From contig OY756966.1 of the NCBI GenBank assembly GCA_963580455.1, forward strand, positions 21,083,001-21,147,000: a stretch of DNA of 64,000 nucleotides. Direction: 5' to 3'. The DNA is from Euonymus europaeus (taxonomy: Eukaryota > Streptophyta > Magnoliopsida > Celastrales > Celastraceae). Positions 32,655 through 43,169 of this stretch are shown one piece after another; the stretch's first letter is position 1; each line of letters opens with the position of its first letter. A program made the translations under genes and the position numbers. The notes below the pieces were generated by a model that was not told the DNA's origin, did no database searches, and was given only the letters and a program-made list of their open reading frames with translations.

Positions 32655-33935
32655 GTGATACGGTGCGGAGAAGAACAGACACTAAGTTGGATAGATCCAA
32701 TCATCGTTTATTTAAAAGATGGTATTCTTCATGAAGACAAGAAGGAAGCCAAAAAATTGACATTGAAAGCAGAACGTTTTTGGTTATCTCTTGACCGTAA
32801 ACTCTATAAGAAATCTTTCTCAGGTCCTTATATGTTATGTGTTCATCTAAATCGGGTGGAGGACTTGCTGTATGAGATTCATGAAGGTTCTTATGGTGCG
32901 CATGCCACAGGTCAATCACTTGTATTCAAAGCGATCACCCAAGGCTTTTGGTGGCTAGACATGCAGAAGGACACTTTGCAGTGTGTCAAAAGAAGTGAGA
33001 AATGCCAGAGGTTCACACCAATTTCTCACCAACCAGTAGGAGACCTTTGTCTTCTCACAAGTCCATGGTCGTTTGCCCAATGGGGATTGGACATTGTTGG
33101 GCCATTACCTCGAGCTATAGGCAACAGAAGATTCATAATTACTGCTACGAATTACTTCACAAAATGGATTGAAGCCAAGCCTTTGGCAGCAATATGTGAT
33201 GTTGAAATGAGAAAGTTCATCTGGGAAAACATTATAACTAGTTTTGGAATCCCGTATGCCTTAATAAGTGATAATGGAACTCAATTCTTCAGTGCCAAAT
33301 TCAAAGAATTTTGTGGCGGCTATGGGATAAAAAAATCTTTACTCTACTGCAGCCTACTCACAATGTAATGGACAGGCAGAGGCATCCAACAAGGTCATCT
33401 TGGATGGAATCAAAAAGAGGTTGGATTCATCCAAGGGTAGATGGGTGGATGAGCTCCCATCCGTTTTATGGGCATATCGAACCACGCCACGCCGGTCCAC
33501 AGAGGAGTCTCCATTGTCTTTGGCCTATAGAGCTGAGGCTGTCATTCCTTTGGAAATAGGTATTCTAACCCTCAGAACGCACATGTTTGAAGAAGGTAAT
33601 AATAACCTTGCATTAGAGAGGAATTTGGACCTATTGCAGAAAAAAGAAAAAAAAAAGATCAAGCTATGGTACGACTGGCAGCCTACCAACAAGTTATTTC
33701 CCGATCTTACAATAAGAATGTCAAGGCGAGGAGCTTTGAAGTTGGAGATTTCATCTTAAGGAAGGTTTTATCCCAAACCAAGGATCCAACAGACGGGAAA
33801 CTAGGTCCAAACTAGGAAAGACCATTCTAAGTTACAGCAAAGGTCAAACAATGAGCCTACAAGTTAATTGGGCAAGATGGTAGAAGTGTCCATAGAGCAT
33901 GGAATGTTTCCAACCTACGGAAGTTTTATGTGTAA
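32655..33935 (+). pseudogene. Integrase of gypsy C
   Basis: Zinc-binding residues appear as H in VHLNRVEDLL, H in EIHEGSYGAH, then C in LQCVKRSEKC. Core: WGLDIVGPLPRAI (first D), ALISDNGTQF (second D), and, after a frameshift near 33350, NGQAEASNKVIL (E). Then WVDELPSVLWAYRTTPRRST. A second frameshift lies near 33640-33700. The C-terminus ends NVSNLRKFYV with TAA at 33933-33935, like NLRRYYV in element D. Confidence 0.88.
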
Positions 33936-34344
33936 TACCGAATATGGCCATATTAGGCCTTCAAAATCTTATCACCTTCAATAAAAGAATAAGTTTTTCT
34001 TCATTTAACTTTTTCTTTTGTTGGTTTTCCATTTTCAATTTAATTCAATGCTTCGTACTTAATGAATTAATCAATCACTCAAGCCAAGGTCTAACTTCAC
34101 CAGGATTTACTAAACTTGTGATAGGAATCTCAGCTGTAGGAAAAAGAGACTAAGTCAGTCCTGGAGTGTGGTGTGGATCAAAATTGTTAAGAGAACAGTT
34201 TTCGCGCCAAAGTAGTTAAGAAGGGAGTGCCCACTTCTCTTTAATCGACACGTTATATTTTAAATGTCATACAACTGCCTCTACAGTTACTATACCCACT
34301 TATGAACAGTTACCCATGAGTGGTTTAACTATCTGTTCTCGTCC

Positions 34345-34352
34345 TATAAATA
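34345..34352 (+). promoter_or_regulatory. TATA box ahead of an extra sense ORF in gypsy C
   Basis: TATAAATA lies 20 and 33 bases before two candidate ATGs (34372 and 34385). Its use is inferred. Confidence 0.4.
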
Positions 34353-34384
34353 AGTCTTCAGTAGAAGAATGATGGGTGTTCAAA

Positions 34385-34900
34385 ATGAGTTCTTCTTCAA
34401 CTTCGGTGAATCTCCCTCCAAAAAGAAAGGCTCAGACTGAGAAAAATGATGACATTCAAGTTATTCATCCATATCTTGCTGGAGCCTCACAGAAGAAGAA
34501 GAAGGCACAAGATTGATTATGAAGATAAGGACTTAATGATCCTTGAGGGGCCAATAGATAATACGGCTAAAGAAGTGATCGATGTAGAAGAAGATGAAGA
34601 ATAAATGAGGGTTGTTGAAAACTTTCTAACAGGAAGCGCAGAGAAGCAAGTTGAGGATATGAAGGAAGAACTTGAGTTTATGGGGAGGGAATTCCAAAGT
34701 GTTCAAAACCGATTGGTGGGGCATTTAAGCACTCTACAAACTCTGGAGCACTCGGTTACTCAAATTTGTGATACAGCATAGGTGGCTGCAATGGCTCAGG
34801 ATCCACAAAGGCTCCGGATTTCCCTCATGGAAATCTCTTCTCGAGCTAAGTCAGTTATGGATAAGGTAAGGGAAGCTTTAGCCATATGGGTCGTCTAAGG
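34385..34900 (+). pseudogene. Extra sense-strand ORF of gypsy C, unknown function
   Basis: Starting at ATG 34385 it reads MSSSSTSVNLPPKRKAQTEK with a K-rich tail to a stop at 34514-34516. With a frame change it continues as an acidic, helical segment (DLMILEGPIDNTAKEVIDVE) and then EKQVEDMKEELEFMGREFQS, which looks like a coiled coil. It ends near 34900 beside a 34-bp tandem duplication (34863-34935) with the shared core AAGGTAAGGGAAGCTTTAGC. I recognise no family. It converges on the antisense gene that follows. Confidence 0.4.
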
Positions 34901-35249
34901 TAAGGGAAGCTTTAGCTTTGTGGGTCATCTAAAATGTAACTGGTCAGCTTTTTACCTTATGCCATATTTTCCTTCTGTAAGATGTTCCTAATGCAATATT
35001 AATGAAGTATTTAAGAAATATATGTCTTATTTACCATCTTAGCCAAATAGGCTTTATTCCAAGAAAACATACAACCAATAAGGCTTTATAAAAACAAAAC
35101 TGACTGACGTTCTTGGCCAAAGAAGGGTCTTATTCTTTTAACTAGTAAAGAAAAACTATTACTACATGCTAATGAGATAGAATAAAAAAAATTCCTACTG
35201 TCCACGAGGATCTATGGCGGATGTGTCTCCAGAAGTCTTGGAATTTGAC

Positions 35250-37226
35250 TCGCCGCACTCCTCACTAATGTCACTAAGCTTCGAATGAGGATGATTAGGA
35301 GTAGGCCATTGAAAGAAGTCATCTCTCCAAGCATCATGATCAACAGGAATATCTAGTGCCATCAGGGTGAAAGCACGACTGAGACCAAAGTTCTGGTTAG
35401 ACTCGATCGCAAGCGTTTCTATGTACTTCTTGCAGCATTGAGTTATGCTGGCCTTAACTGTCTTTTTTTCTCTATCTCAGCTCTTAACATTCTTAATCTC
35501 TTCTGCAAGCTTATGTTCAACAATAGAATTTTCCTCTAGCAGTTTGCCACAGTTGGTCTTTGACTCTGCCAGCTTCTTCTTTGTTCTATCCAACTCATCT
35601 TTTGATTCGGCAAGCTTCTGTTGAGATTCACTCAATTGAAGCTTCAAGTCTCCCATGTAGTGGGAAAGCATTTGTGACCCTTACAAATAAAAGATAAGTA
35701 TAAATAAGTGCGTAGGTATGTCAATATTAAAACATTGATTGCAACAGAGTCAGAAGCATACCGCAAGGAGCATCTGCAGACCAAAGGTATGGCCCTCAGG
35801 AAGTGATCGAAGAATACTTTATCCTCTTCTAAAATAGAAGAACACAACTCCCCAGTGGAGGATGGCACATGCTCAATATATAGGCCTAAAGAGGGCTCAT
35901 TGAAGTAACCCTTAAACATGCTATTGAAGCCACACCGCGAAGGAATCAATTCATACTCTTCAACAACATTCGAGGAAGGAGGATGAGTGTTGCCACCACC
36001 AGAGGTAGAAGGAACGGATAAGATGCCAACATTATTGGAGTCAGGAGGATCGGGATGGGTCCTCGGCAAAGAACAAGACAAGGTCTCTTTGGTTGAAGTG
36101 GGATGAGCTAATGAAGCTGAGGAGCCACCAAAAGTTTGGGAGGATCCAAAAGCTCTTCTAAAGTCAAATTTTGCTTTAGGAAGATCAGGAATGGATAAGT
36201 TCCCCAAGGATACAACGGACTTAACCATAGGAAACACCTCTGCAAACATAACAAATAAATAAACATAACAACTTTGTAAGGTGTGTCAACATGAACATAC
36301 ATTAAACAGTAGAAGACAAACATCGTTGGAAGTATCCTCAAAATTGCCATCCACATCCTCTTCAGTTTCTCCCTCTGACTCTATCTCAACTATTGCAAGA
36401 GGGGAAGTTGTGGTAGAAGGAGCATTAGTTAATGAATAATCACGCTTCCGCTTACGCGTCTGTCTAGGCTTGGCTGTAGGTACATTAAAATGCCTGCACG
36501 CTTCATCAATAGTTGTGCTGGGAGGGAGAGGAGCAAAGCCACGGTAAGATGGCTTGCAGCCAAAAAGCGCTGGAGCAGATCTCCAAAACTTTCCACCAGG
36601 TCTCGAGGAAGCATACATATCATCAAGAACCTCATGCACAGCATCACTAAGATCCTCCGGAAGAGTTGGGAGACGACCTGAAGATAACGGCAAATATCAG
36701 TCACTAAGCACACCAAAAAAGAAGTAGAAAGAAAAGTGGCATACCTAAGGGTTCCCCTTTTTGGCAAGTGTAGGCGCTCCAGTACCCAAAAACAATCATA
36801 TAATCCACATCCTTATTCGAAGTCGGGAGACAGTGAATCAATGCAAAGTCAAACTTTGGTGAGAGATAATATTTTCCATCTGAGCCTTAATTTTCACAAT
36901 GGAGTAGCGGCAAAGAACATCAGTCGCGGTGAGAGCTTTCTTCAAGAAAGTATTCATCTGCACCACACCCCCAAGAATAAGACATGCATTCGGAGCTAGT
37001 TCTGAAGGATAAGGTCTGTGAACATGAATTCCTGAAGAAGTGATGGAAATGAAAGGCGAATTTTGCACTCAGACAGTATGAATATTGGAACCTTGATGCA
37101 ATTGCGTCCATAATCTTTGTCATCATTTGTTGGAGTAGAAATATCATAGGGTGGCTCGATAAAGTGTACAGATTTGAAAGCAGCTATCTTTTTCGATGAA
37201 GAAATCAAATCTTTGAGCTTACCCAT
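35250..37226 (-). pseudogene. Antisense gene of gypsy C (Transposase_28-like plus coiled coil)
   Basis: The likely start is ATG 37226-37224 (MGKLKDLISSSKKIAAFKSV). Next comes KVPIFILSECKIRLSFPSLL and, after a frameshift, HRPYPSELAPNACLILGGVV near 37020-36960, the R-P-P-(x)LAPNAW-type motif of the 'putative gypsy type transposon' family. Candidate GT-AG introns on the minus strand: 36744-36678, 36300-36240 and 35763-35680. The exons between are Pro/Ser-rich. The last exon (35671-35477) is a clear coiled coil with repeated KLAESK heptads. Frameshifts make it a pseudogene. A further 5' intron (37631-37235) would enclose the palindrome array. Confidence 0.65.
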
Positions 37227-37310
37227 GCTGAACCCTAAAAGATTAAAAAGGTCCAAAAATTATTCAATCAGTTTTTTTAAAATATATATATAATAAAAAA
37301 AAAATTTCAT

Positions 37311-37590
37311 AGGTCTTGGCCCTGGGAACAGTCGGACCCCCATGGGTCCAGCCAAGCCAAGTACCCTCGAGGGACCTGGTGCTGGGCAATGCCGGACCCC
37401 TTGGGGTCCCGCAGGAAGACTGCCGAACCACCAAGGGGGCCTGGCGCATCAATCGTAGGACCCCAAGGGGGTCCGACAAAAAGATTGTCGAACTCCCTTG
37501 GCGGTTCGGCCAAACTAGTCTGGCTCAGCAAGAGTCGAACCCCTTAGGGTGGGGTCTGGCAGAGAGATTGCCAGACGCCCTAGGGACCAA
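37311..37590. repeat. Array of GC-rich imperfect palindromes in gypsy C
   Basis: About eight palindromes with CCC-x-GGG cores follow one another every 27-47 bp; centres are near 37342, 37369, 37402, 37431, 37466, 37499, 37546 and 37581. The best are GGACCCCCATGGGTCC (37334-37349) and GGACCCCTTGGGGTCC (37394-37409). Spacers repeat an A-rich AGATTG / AGACTG core. The block is strikingly GC-rich inside AT-rich DNA. It lies between the antisense gene and the polypurine tract. Confidence 0.8.
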
Positions 37591-37703
37591 TCGATTTTTT
37601 CAATAAGTTAAAAAAAAGAAAAAAGAATTACCTCTTGAAGAGCATAAGAGAGAACATTTCTGAAGCATATGAGTGGCAAAAAAAATTAACTACAAAGTGA
37701 AGC

Positions 37704-37713
37704 TATATATAAA
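37704..37713 (-). promoter_or_regulatory. TATA box candidate for the antisense gene of gypsy C
   Basis: TTTATATATAGC on the minus strand, about 75 bases before the donor-like GAG|GTAATTC (37631) of the proposed 5' intron. Inferred only. Confidence 0.4.
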
Positions 37714-37807
37714 GGGTTTGAGGATTTTTAATCCTATTAGGAAACAAATTGTTTCCAAAAAACTTGAAAAAACTTTTTTCTACTCTAAATTACTTTAGGG
37801 TAAATAC

Positions 37808-37823
37808 AAAGGCTGGGGGTATT
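37808..37823 (+). promoter_or_regulatory. Polypurine tract of gypsy C
   Basis: AAAGGCTGGGGGTATT directly before the 3' LTR. It is a weak tract, interrupted by pyrimidines. Confidence 0.6.
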
Positions 37824-38237
37824 TGTCAAATAAATCATACAGCTAAGGAAGCTACCTTCAGTATCCAGATAAGAACTACACTCCATATTTGATGGAAAGC
37901 TTCAATCTGCATATCCAGAAGACATGCAGGTAATAGGTCTTATCTAGAGGGGTTATCTGGAAGAAGTAACAACTGCTAAAAGAAAGTTACAACCGGAGTT
38001 ACAAGAAACGGTTAATCTCCCAATCCTATAAAAACCTAGTAAATCCGCATTTGTAAGATGGATGATTCTTGAGTACTTAATAATATATCATATATCCGTG
38101 GATGTAGGCAAGTTGTCAAACCACGTACATTCTTGTGTTCGTTCCTTAAGCAATTTTCTTTCCTTAAGCAATTCATCCTTGAGCAACTTTACATCATTAA
38201 GCACAAAATTACATTCGGTGCTAATACAACATCGACA
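37824..38237 (+). repeat. 3' LTR of gypsy C
   Basis: 414 bp starting TGTCAAATAAATC and ending CATCGACA, matching 28241-28663 with scattered substitutions, a 9-bp insertion near 37847 and a 19-20-bp deletion near 37997. It is followed by the ACGTA duplication. Confidence 0.93.
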
Positions 38238-38242
38238 ACGTA

Positions 38243-39219
38243 TATAGTTATATACTATATAGTTAAATATCTATTAATTTATTATATATTATAAACCAGC
38301 TATTCAACCTTTATCATATCATTTAAATCTTAAAAATCTTGAATATTCAGTCTACATGATATGATATTAAAAACGATGAACTCAACTATTCAAAAGGTTA
38401 TACAAATTTGTTGACTATTATATGATATTATTCTAAGTCTCAACTTTGTCAAAAAATAAAGACTTACATGAAAAACACCAAAAAAAGAAGAGTAAATGAA
38501 GTAAAGCTACGATAAGATACTTTTAATAAGTTCTTCTCCTCTTTTTTTTTTGTATAATTAAGCTGATTGGATTCTAGGAAAATCTTGGATGCAACTAGTA
38601 TTTTATATTTTATATTTTATATTTATATATAGATAGATTTTAACATCTTCCCTCTTTCTTTTTTCACATAAGAAGCCGCCCTAGTTATAAGAGGAAAAAG
38701 CCAAAATAAAAAATAGAAAATGAAGGCAAAGTGAGGAGCAAAAAGAAAGGTGGAGAGGAGAGTCCACAGTAATTGGCATCAAATGCTCTCATGGGGATTC
38801 GCACTACTGCTAATATTTGTGAATTATTTTTTAATTATTTTAGATTTCACAATCTCTTTGCTTCCTTATTGGTGCTCCTTGAAGCCATGTCTAGGTTGGC
38901 CAGAGATAAAAACAGAGAGAGAAAGGAAAAAAATACATCCCCATTTCTTTATTACATAGGTAAATAAAAATTTAAAAATAATAACAAATATTACCTGTAC
39001 TTTTACTTTTGGTTCATCTAAACTCTATTACTTTAAATAATTGATCACGTTTCTCTTTACGTGCATTTTCCTCCAAATTTGTTGACATGGCCATTAATAA
39101 ATGACATCAAATTTTTTTTTAAAAAAAAATATTTGGAAAACAAGCGTATTTAGTTAATTAAAATTTGACACGTGTTGGTGACTCCTACCTCGATCACTCG
39201 GGCGGATTTCCTAAAAATA
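38243..39219. other. AT-rich intergenic DNA, no gene seen
   Basis: Only short low-complexity frames and A/T runs. Confidence 0.6.
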
Positions 39220-39226
39220 GGTCGGG

Positions 39227-39469
39227 TTGGATTGTCAGAAGGAGAAGGGAGCTTCGGAAAGAAGAAAGTGGAATGCGATTTGGGGTTTGAATTATGATGA
39301 CAAGTTAGGTGACGAGTTAGCAAATGGTTCGTTTAATTTTGGGTTAGAAAACCTGCACGGTTATATTATGGGACAGCAAGTGGTCGTTGGATGGCTTACC
39401 GCTGTCTTAGGTGAAGCGATTCATGGTTGGGTGCATATCAGGGCGAGAAAACTTTTATTTTGTTTTTAA
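39227..39469 (+). pseudogene. Fragment of a CDK-like Ser/Thr kinase gene (N-terminal exon part)
   Basis: The frame reads NGSFNFGLENLHGYIMGQQV, then GWLTAVLGEAIHGWVHIRA. Plant CDK-like kinases of the At1g54610/IBS1 type have, just before the kinase domain, a segment of the form LG-L--Y-EGEQVAAGWP-WLSAVAGEAI-GWVP-RAD. The match covers this conserved lead-in and stops before the kinase fold. No ATG begins the frame, and the GWP--WLSAV region has lost a few residues. It is a broken gene fragment, perhaps carried by a transposon. Confidence 0.65.
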
Positions 39470-39529
39470 ATTTTTACTTTTTGACACGTCAATAATGAAC
39501 GATTATGTCAGCACTATTAGACGAAAAAT

Positions 39530-39860
39530 ACTCATCACTTGCAATGGTAAATTGCTAATGGGGACATTAGTTGTTATTAGAATGTGTATTTTTGCTGATG
39601 TGTCTGTTTTGGGATATGTGTTTTGCTGATGTGGATGAGTTTGTGGCTTGATTTTTTGGTAAAAGTGGTGGAACTTATAATTAGTTTTAGTGAGAAAAAT
39701 ATAGAGGAAATGAATGTTGATGGCTTGACTAAAGAGATTGTATTGAAAGATATGTTTTGTTGATGTGGTTGTATTGATGTATTTTGCTAATGTGGATAAG
39801 TAAATGAGACCACTTTTTGTGTAATAGAAGTGGGACCCAAAAACTGAGTTGTTGGGTCAC
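39530..39860 (-). mobile_element. Miniature element, reverse copy of the 40437-40770 family
   Basis: In reverse complement it shares CCCACTTCTATTACACAAAAA, CACATCAGCAAAAATACA and CATTAGCAATTTACCATTGCA with the element at 40437-40770. End sequences have decayed, so borders are approximate. Confidence 0.5.
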
Positions 39861-40043
39861 TATCATATCTGTTTCGCTTTTCTCTTCGGTTCGATCCGAA
39901 ACCTATGAACCAGTGGATGTTCCAACCGGTTCATTTTCACTAGACCAGTGGTTCGCCTGTTGAATCGGTCAAAACCAGTCGATTTGAATCATTTCAGTTC
40001 ATTTATATAAATTATAAAAATATTTTTTGAAATGTATTTTTGG

Positions 40044-40106
40044 TAGGTTTCAAATTAGTGACCTCTAGGTGCTAAGACAAGACTCCAACCACTAAGCTAT
40101 AAGCTT
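40044..40106 (-). repeat. tRNA-derived segment
   Basis: On the minus strand TAGCTTAGTGGTTGGAG matches the pol III A box and ATTTGAAACC resembles the B box, about 40 bases apart as in a tRNA. The cloverleaf is too decayed for a functional tRNA. The flanks contain AACCGGTTC and CCGGTCCGATT motifs of an old TIR element, or this is the head of a SINE. Confidence 0.4.
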
Positions 40107-40436
40107 TTTCTAATTGAAGTTGTACATTTATTGAATATATAATGCTTTATAAAAGTGTAAACACATATTATTATAATATATATAATGTAAACATATATAT
40201 TATCAACTTATAAATTATTGCAATTTTTTCAATGTAGACATATTATTATTGAATTTTTATATTATTATGAGTTATATATTAAATAATTAAATATATTTTT
40301 TTTTTATGTTGAACCCGTTTTGAATCCAATTCAAATTTCTATTAAACCATTGAAATATAAATCAAAGATTTTTTTGGTTTGATCACCCGGTCCGATTTTC
40401 AAAAGCTTTGTCTAGAGCAACTTAGATGCTCGGTTA

Positions 40437-40770
40437 GAGCACATGCAATGGTCACATTTTAATGTTCCGATTAAAGTTATTTGTGGATCCTACTTCTATT
40501 ACATAAAAAATTCAAACCACACACATCTCCCAATACGGCCATATACATATCTCAATATAGTCATATCAGCAAAACACACAGCCCAATACAATTATTTTTT
40601 TTCACATTATTCAAACCAAATCATTTTCTTTTCCTACATCCATTTCTCAACAAACTATACAAAAACCATGATTGATCTTATCAAAATAAATCTTTCAATA
40701 TAGCCACATCAGTAAAAATACATTTTCCAACAATATCTAATATCTGCATTAGGCACCATTGTATGTGCTC
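40437..40770 (+). mobile_element. Miniature inverted-repeat element
   Basis: 334 bp. The ends GAGCACATGCAATGG and (reverse complement) GAGCACATACAATGG differ at one of 15 bases. It is flanked by TTA and TAA, near the PIF/Harbinger preference. No coding capacity. Two diverged relatives lie at 6480-6900 and 39530-39860. Confidence 0.75.
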
Positions 40771-40773
40771 TAA

Positions 40774-41849
40774 GTAAAAATACAAATTAGTGTGTTTAGA
40801 ATCCATAACTCAGAACAATTTTCATTTTTGAAACTTGAAATGATTACAAAAAATTCATTTGGGAGAAAATTTTCAAAATTCTTTTGCAAAATTGAAAAAT
40901 CATTTTCTGTTTTTAAAAACTAAAAACTGAGAACAGTTGATGGATGTTACAACTATACTTTTTGAGAAAAAACGAAGAACAATTTTCATTAATTACAAAT
41001 TTGTAATAAGCCAAACTTTCATATTGATCTAAAAAAATCCTAGACATTGTGCGACGCCCTTCTCCATGTGCAAATACACTTTTGTAGCTTTGATCTTGCC
41101 TTATCAGAGTAAATCTGCAGATCCTTCTTCCATCAAAGGTAACCAGCATCCTTCTCTCATATAGTTGTAATTGTTTGCTTCTCTTATGCAATCTTACAAG
41201 GTATTGAAGGCTTTTCACTCTAAGATTTATGACTCGATTATGCATCTATTGGATTTCGCAGTTTGCTAGATTTTTCTAGGCTTCACTGTGCGCATCACTG
41301 GTTCCATTTACCCACTTTGGTTTGCATCTATTTTCACTTCCGTTTGCTCTTGGTTGTTTGCTTTGCTTATTTGGGTTAGTTGTAGCAATTTTTGGTCTGG
41401 GTTTTGCTCTACGCTTCTCTATTTCGATCAATTGGTATGTCTACTTTGCTGGTTTTGCTCTACGCCTCTCTAGTTCCTGTCTCAAGTAATAGCTATATAC
41501 ATCTATCGTTCAATCTTGATAAAGTAAAAAAAGTTAGACAAACACTTGGGAAAGATAAACAAATAGCTGCTCTAGTTTTGCTGAATTAAGTTAACATAGA
41601 CAGAAGAATGCAAGCCTCGATCAGATTACCAATTCAAGTTCTTTTTTATTTTTCCTTTAAGATTTGGCCGATTATGAAGCCATGGCTCTCCAATTCATGG
41701 TCCATGTAATTGATAAGGACTATAATCTAAATGGATGTAATTTAATACCTAAGAAAACAGTGAGAGAAGGAATTGAAAGGAAATAAATAAGGGGTATTAG
41801 ATCTTTAAAGAAAATTCATTTTCTCCAAACCACTGTCTACGGCTATAAT
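40774..41849. other. No convincing gene
   Basis: A 110-codon minus frame (41245-40913) and short plus frames exist but show no domain I recognise. Confidence 0.45.
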
Positions 41850-42433
41850 GGGTCCGTTTGTTTCACAATTGCATTTCATAACTTTAAGCTGTCAAAAATG
41901 TGGTGCTTATAGCTATGAAAAATGTTGTATAAAAAGTCGTGGATCCCACAACTTTAAGCTGTATAAAATGCTGTAGAGTGTTTGGTTCATTTTTCTGTTA
42001 GATTAATTTTGTAGATAAAATTACAAAAAAAATTAAGTTGTCAAAAATCTGGTGCTTAAAGTTATGAAAAATGTTGTATAAAAAGTTGTGGAGCCCGCAG
42101 CTTTAAGCTGTATAAAATGCTGTAGAATGTTTAGTTCATTTTTCTGTTAGATTAATTTTGTAGATAAAATTACAAAAAAATGTATTACAATAAAAAGTAA
42201 TTGAAAACTTTTAAGATATAGAAGGGCAATTAAGTAATGTGGTTATAAAATATTGTGAGTCACACAGCTTTAAGCTCTGAAAAGCTATGGGATGACAGCA
42301 TTGCATTTTGCACAGCTTGAAGTTGTAGAGCCCATAACTTTAAGCTGTCAAAAAAATATCGCATTTGGTTGGCACAACATTTTATGTAGACCCCACATCT
42401 TTAAGCTGTACGAAATGTGAAACAAACGCACCC
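41850..42433. mobile_element. PIF/Harbinger-style MITE with an internal tandem duplication
   Basis: 584 bp. The ends GGGTCCGTTTGTTTCACA and (reverse complement) GGGTGCGTTTGTTTCACA differ at one base; AAT flanks both sides. The GGG--CGTTTG form is usual for Tourist-like MITEs. Inside, about 135 bp is duplicated in tandem (41910-42035 and 42047-42180: ATGAAAAATGTTGTATAAAA ... TTTTGTAGATAAAATTAC). The motif AACTTTAAGCTGT recurs throughout. Confidence 0.8.
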
Positions 42434-43169
42434 AATATCATCTCATTTATTTCTATATATACCATATCCTTTTGGTTTATTTTCTATTAATTAATTTGTG
42501 AATTTTTTTTTTATGAAAGTGCTAGGGCTATTGTCCATGTTCTTTTAGCGTTCAGGAAAAAAAATAAAGAGACATTAGATGGGTTTGTAACTTGCACGTT
42601 TAGCAAGGCCATAATTAAATACTTGCCAATGATTATGAATTGAATTCATGTTGCACTTCTTCTTGCTTGATCATTTTGTTAACAATTTTTGTTGTTAGCA
42701 AATTCAAGAGTTGTATGCAGGTAATCGAGTTTCCTTGAAATTTCAAAATTATAAGTTTGAGATTACCACAAGTGAATTTTTTATCAGCTTGGTTTCAACT
42801 CCATCGATTGGCTTATGGCTTTTTTTAGATTGGCTTATGACTTTTTTTAGTGTACTCTATTGATGAGAAAGTTTTATCAGACCAAAAGAAAACGGCTTAC
42901 TACGATGTGTATGGCTTTATTCTTTGGAATTATTGGAGGTTCTCGAAAGTTCTTGCTTTGATTGAGCTCTAAAAGTGATCCATATATCTATACTCTAGAA
43001 AGTTCTTGCACTGGATGTGATTAATAATAATAATAATATTATTATTAAAGTTGGATATTAACACTATTACTTGTTAGTTCCTAAGCTACTAACTAGCATC
43101 ATCTTGATAAGTCTCCATAATTGATTTCTATATATGTTCATTGATTCATCTAAGGTATACACTTCCAAA
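42434..43169. other. AT-rich DNA, no gene seen
   Basis: A run of AAT/ATT triplets at 43020-43047 forms a near palindrome. It may be the 5' region of the Harbinger element; its terminal repeat was not identified. Confidence 0.45.

Larger units (their letters stand above)
28241..38237 (+). mobile_element. Ty3/gypsy element C (Tat-like), full length, inactive
   Basis: 9997 bp between ACGTA target duplications (28236-28240 and 38238-38242). Two LTRs of 423 and 414 bp differ at roughly 30 positions plus a 9-bp and a 19-20-bp indel by hand count, so it is considerably older than copia B. Contents in order: LTR, primer site, gag, protease-RT-RNase H-second RNase H-integrase, a small sense ORF, an antisense gene, a GC-rich palindrome array, purine tract, LTR. 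All long frames carry stops. Confidence 0.95.

Noticed and set aside
40913..41245. A 110-codon minus frame as a gene
   Set aside because: No recognisable domain, no neighbouring exon signal.
43020..43050. AAT/ATT palindrome as a functional element
   Set aside because: Simple triplet repeat; common in AT-rich plant DNA.
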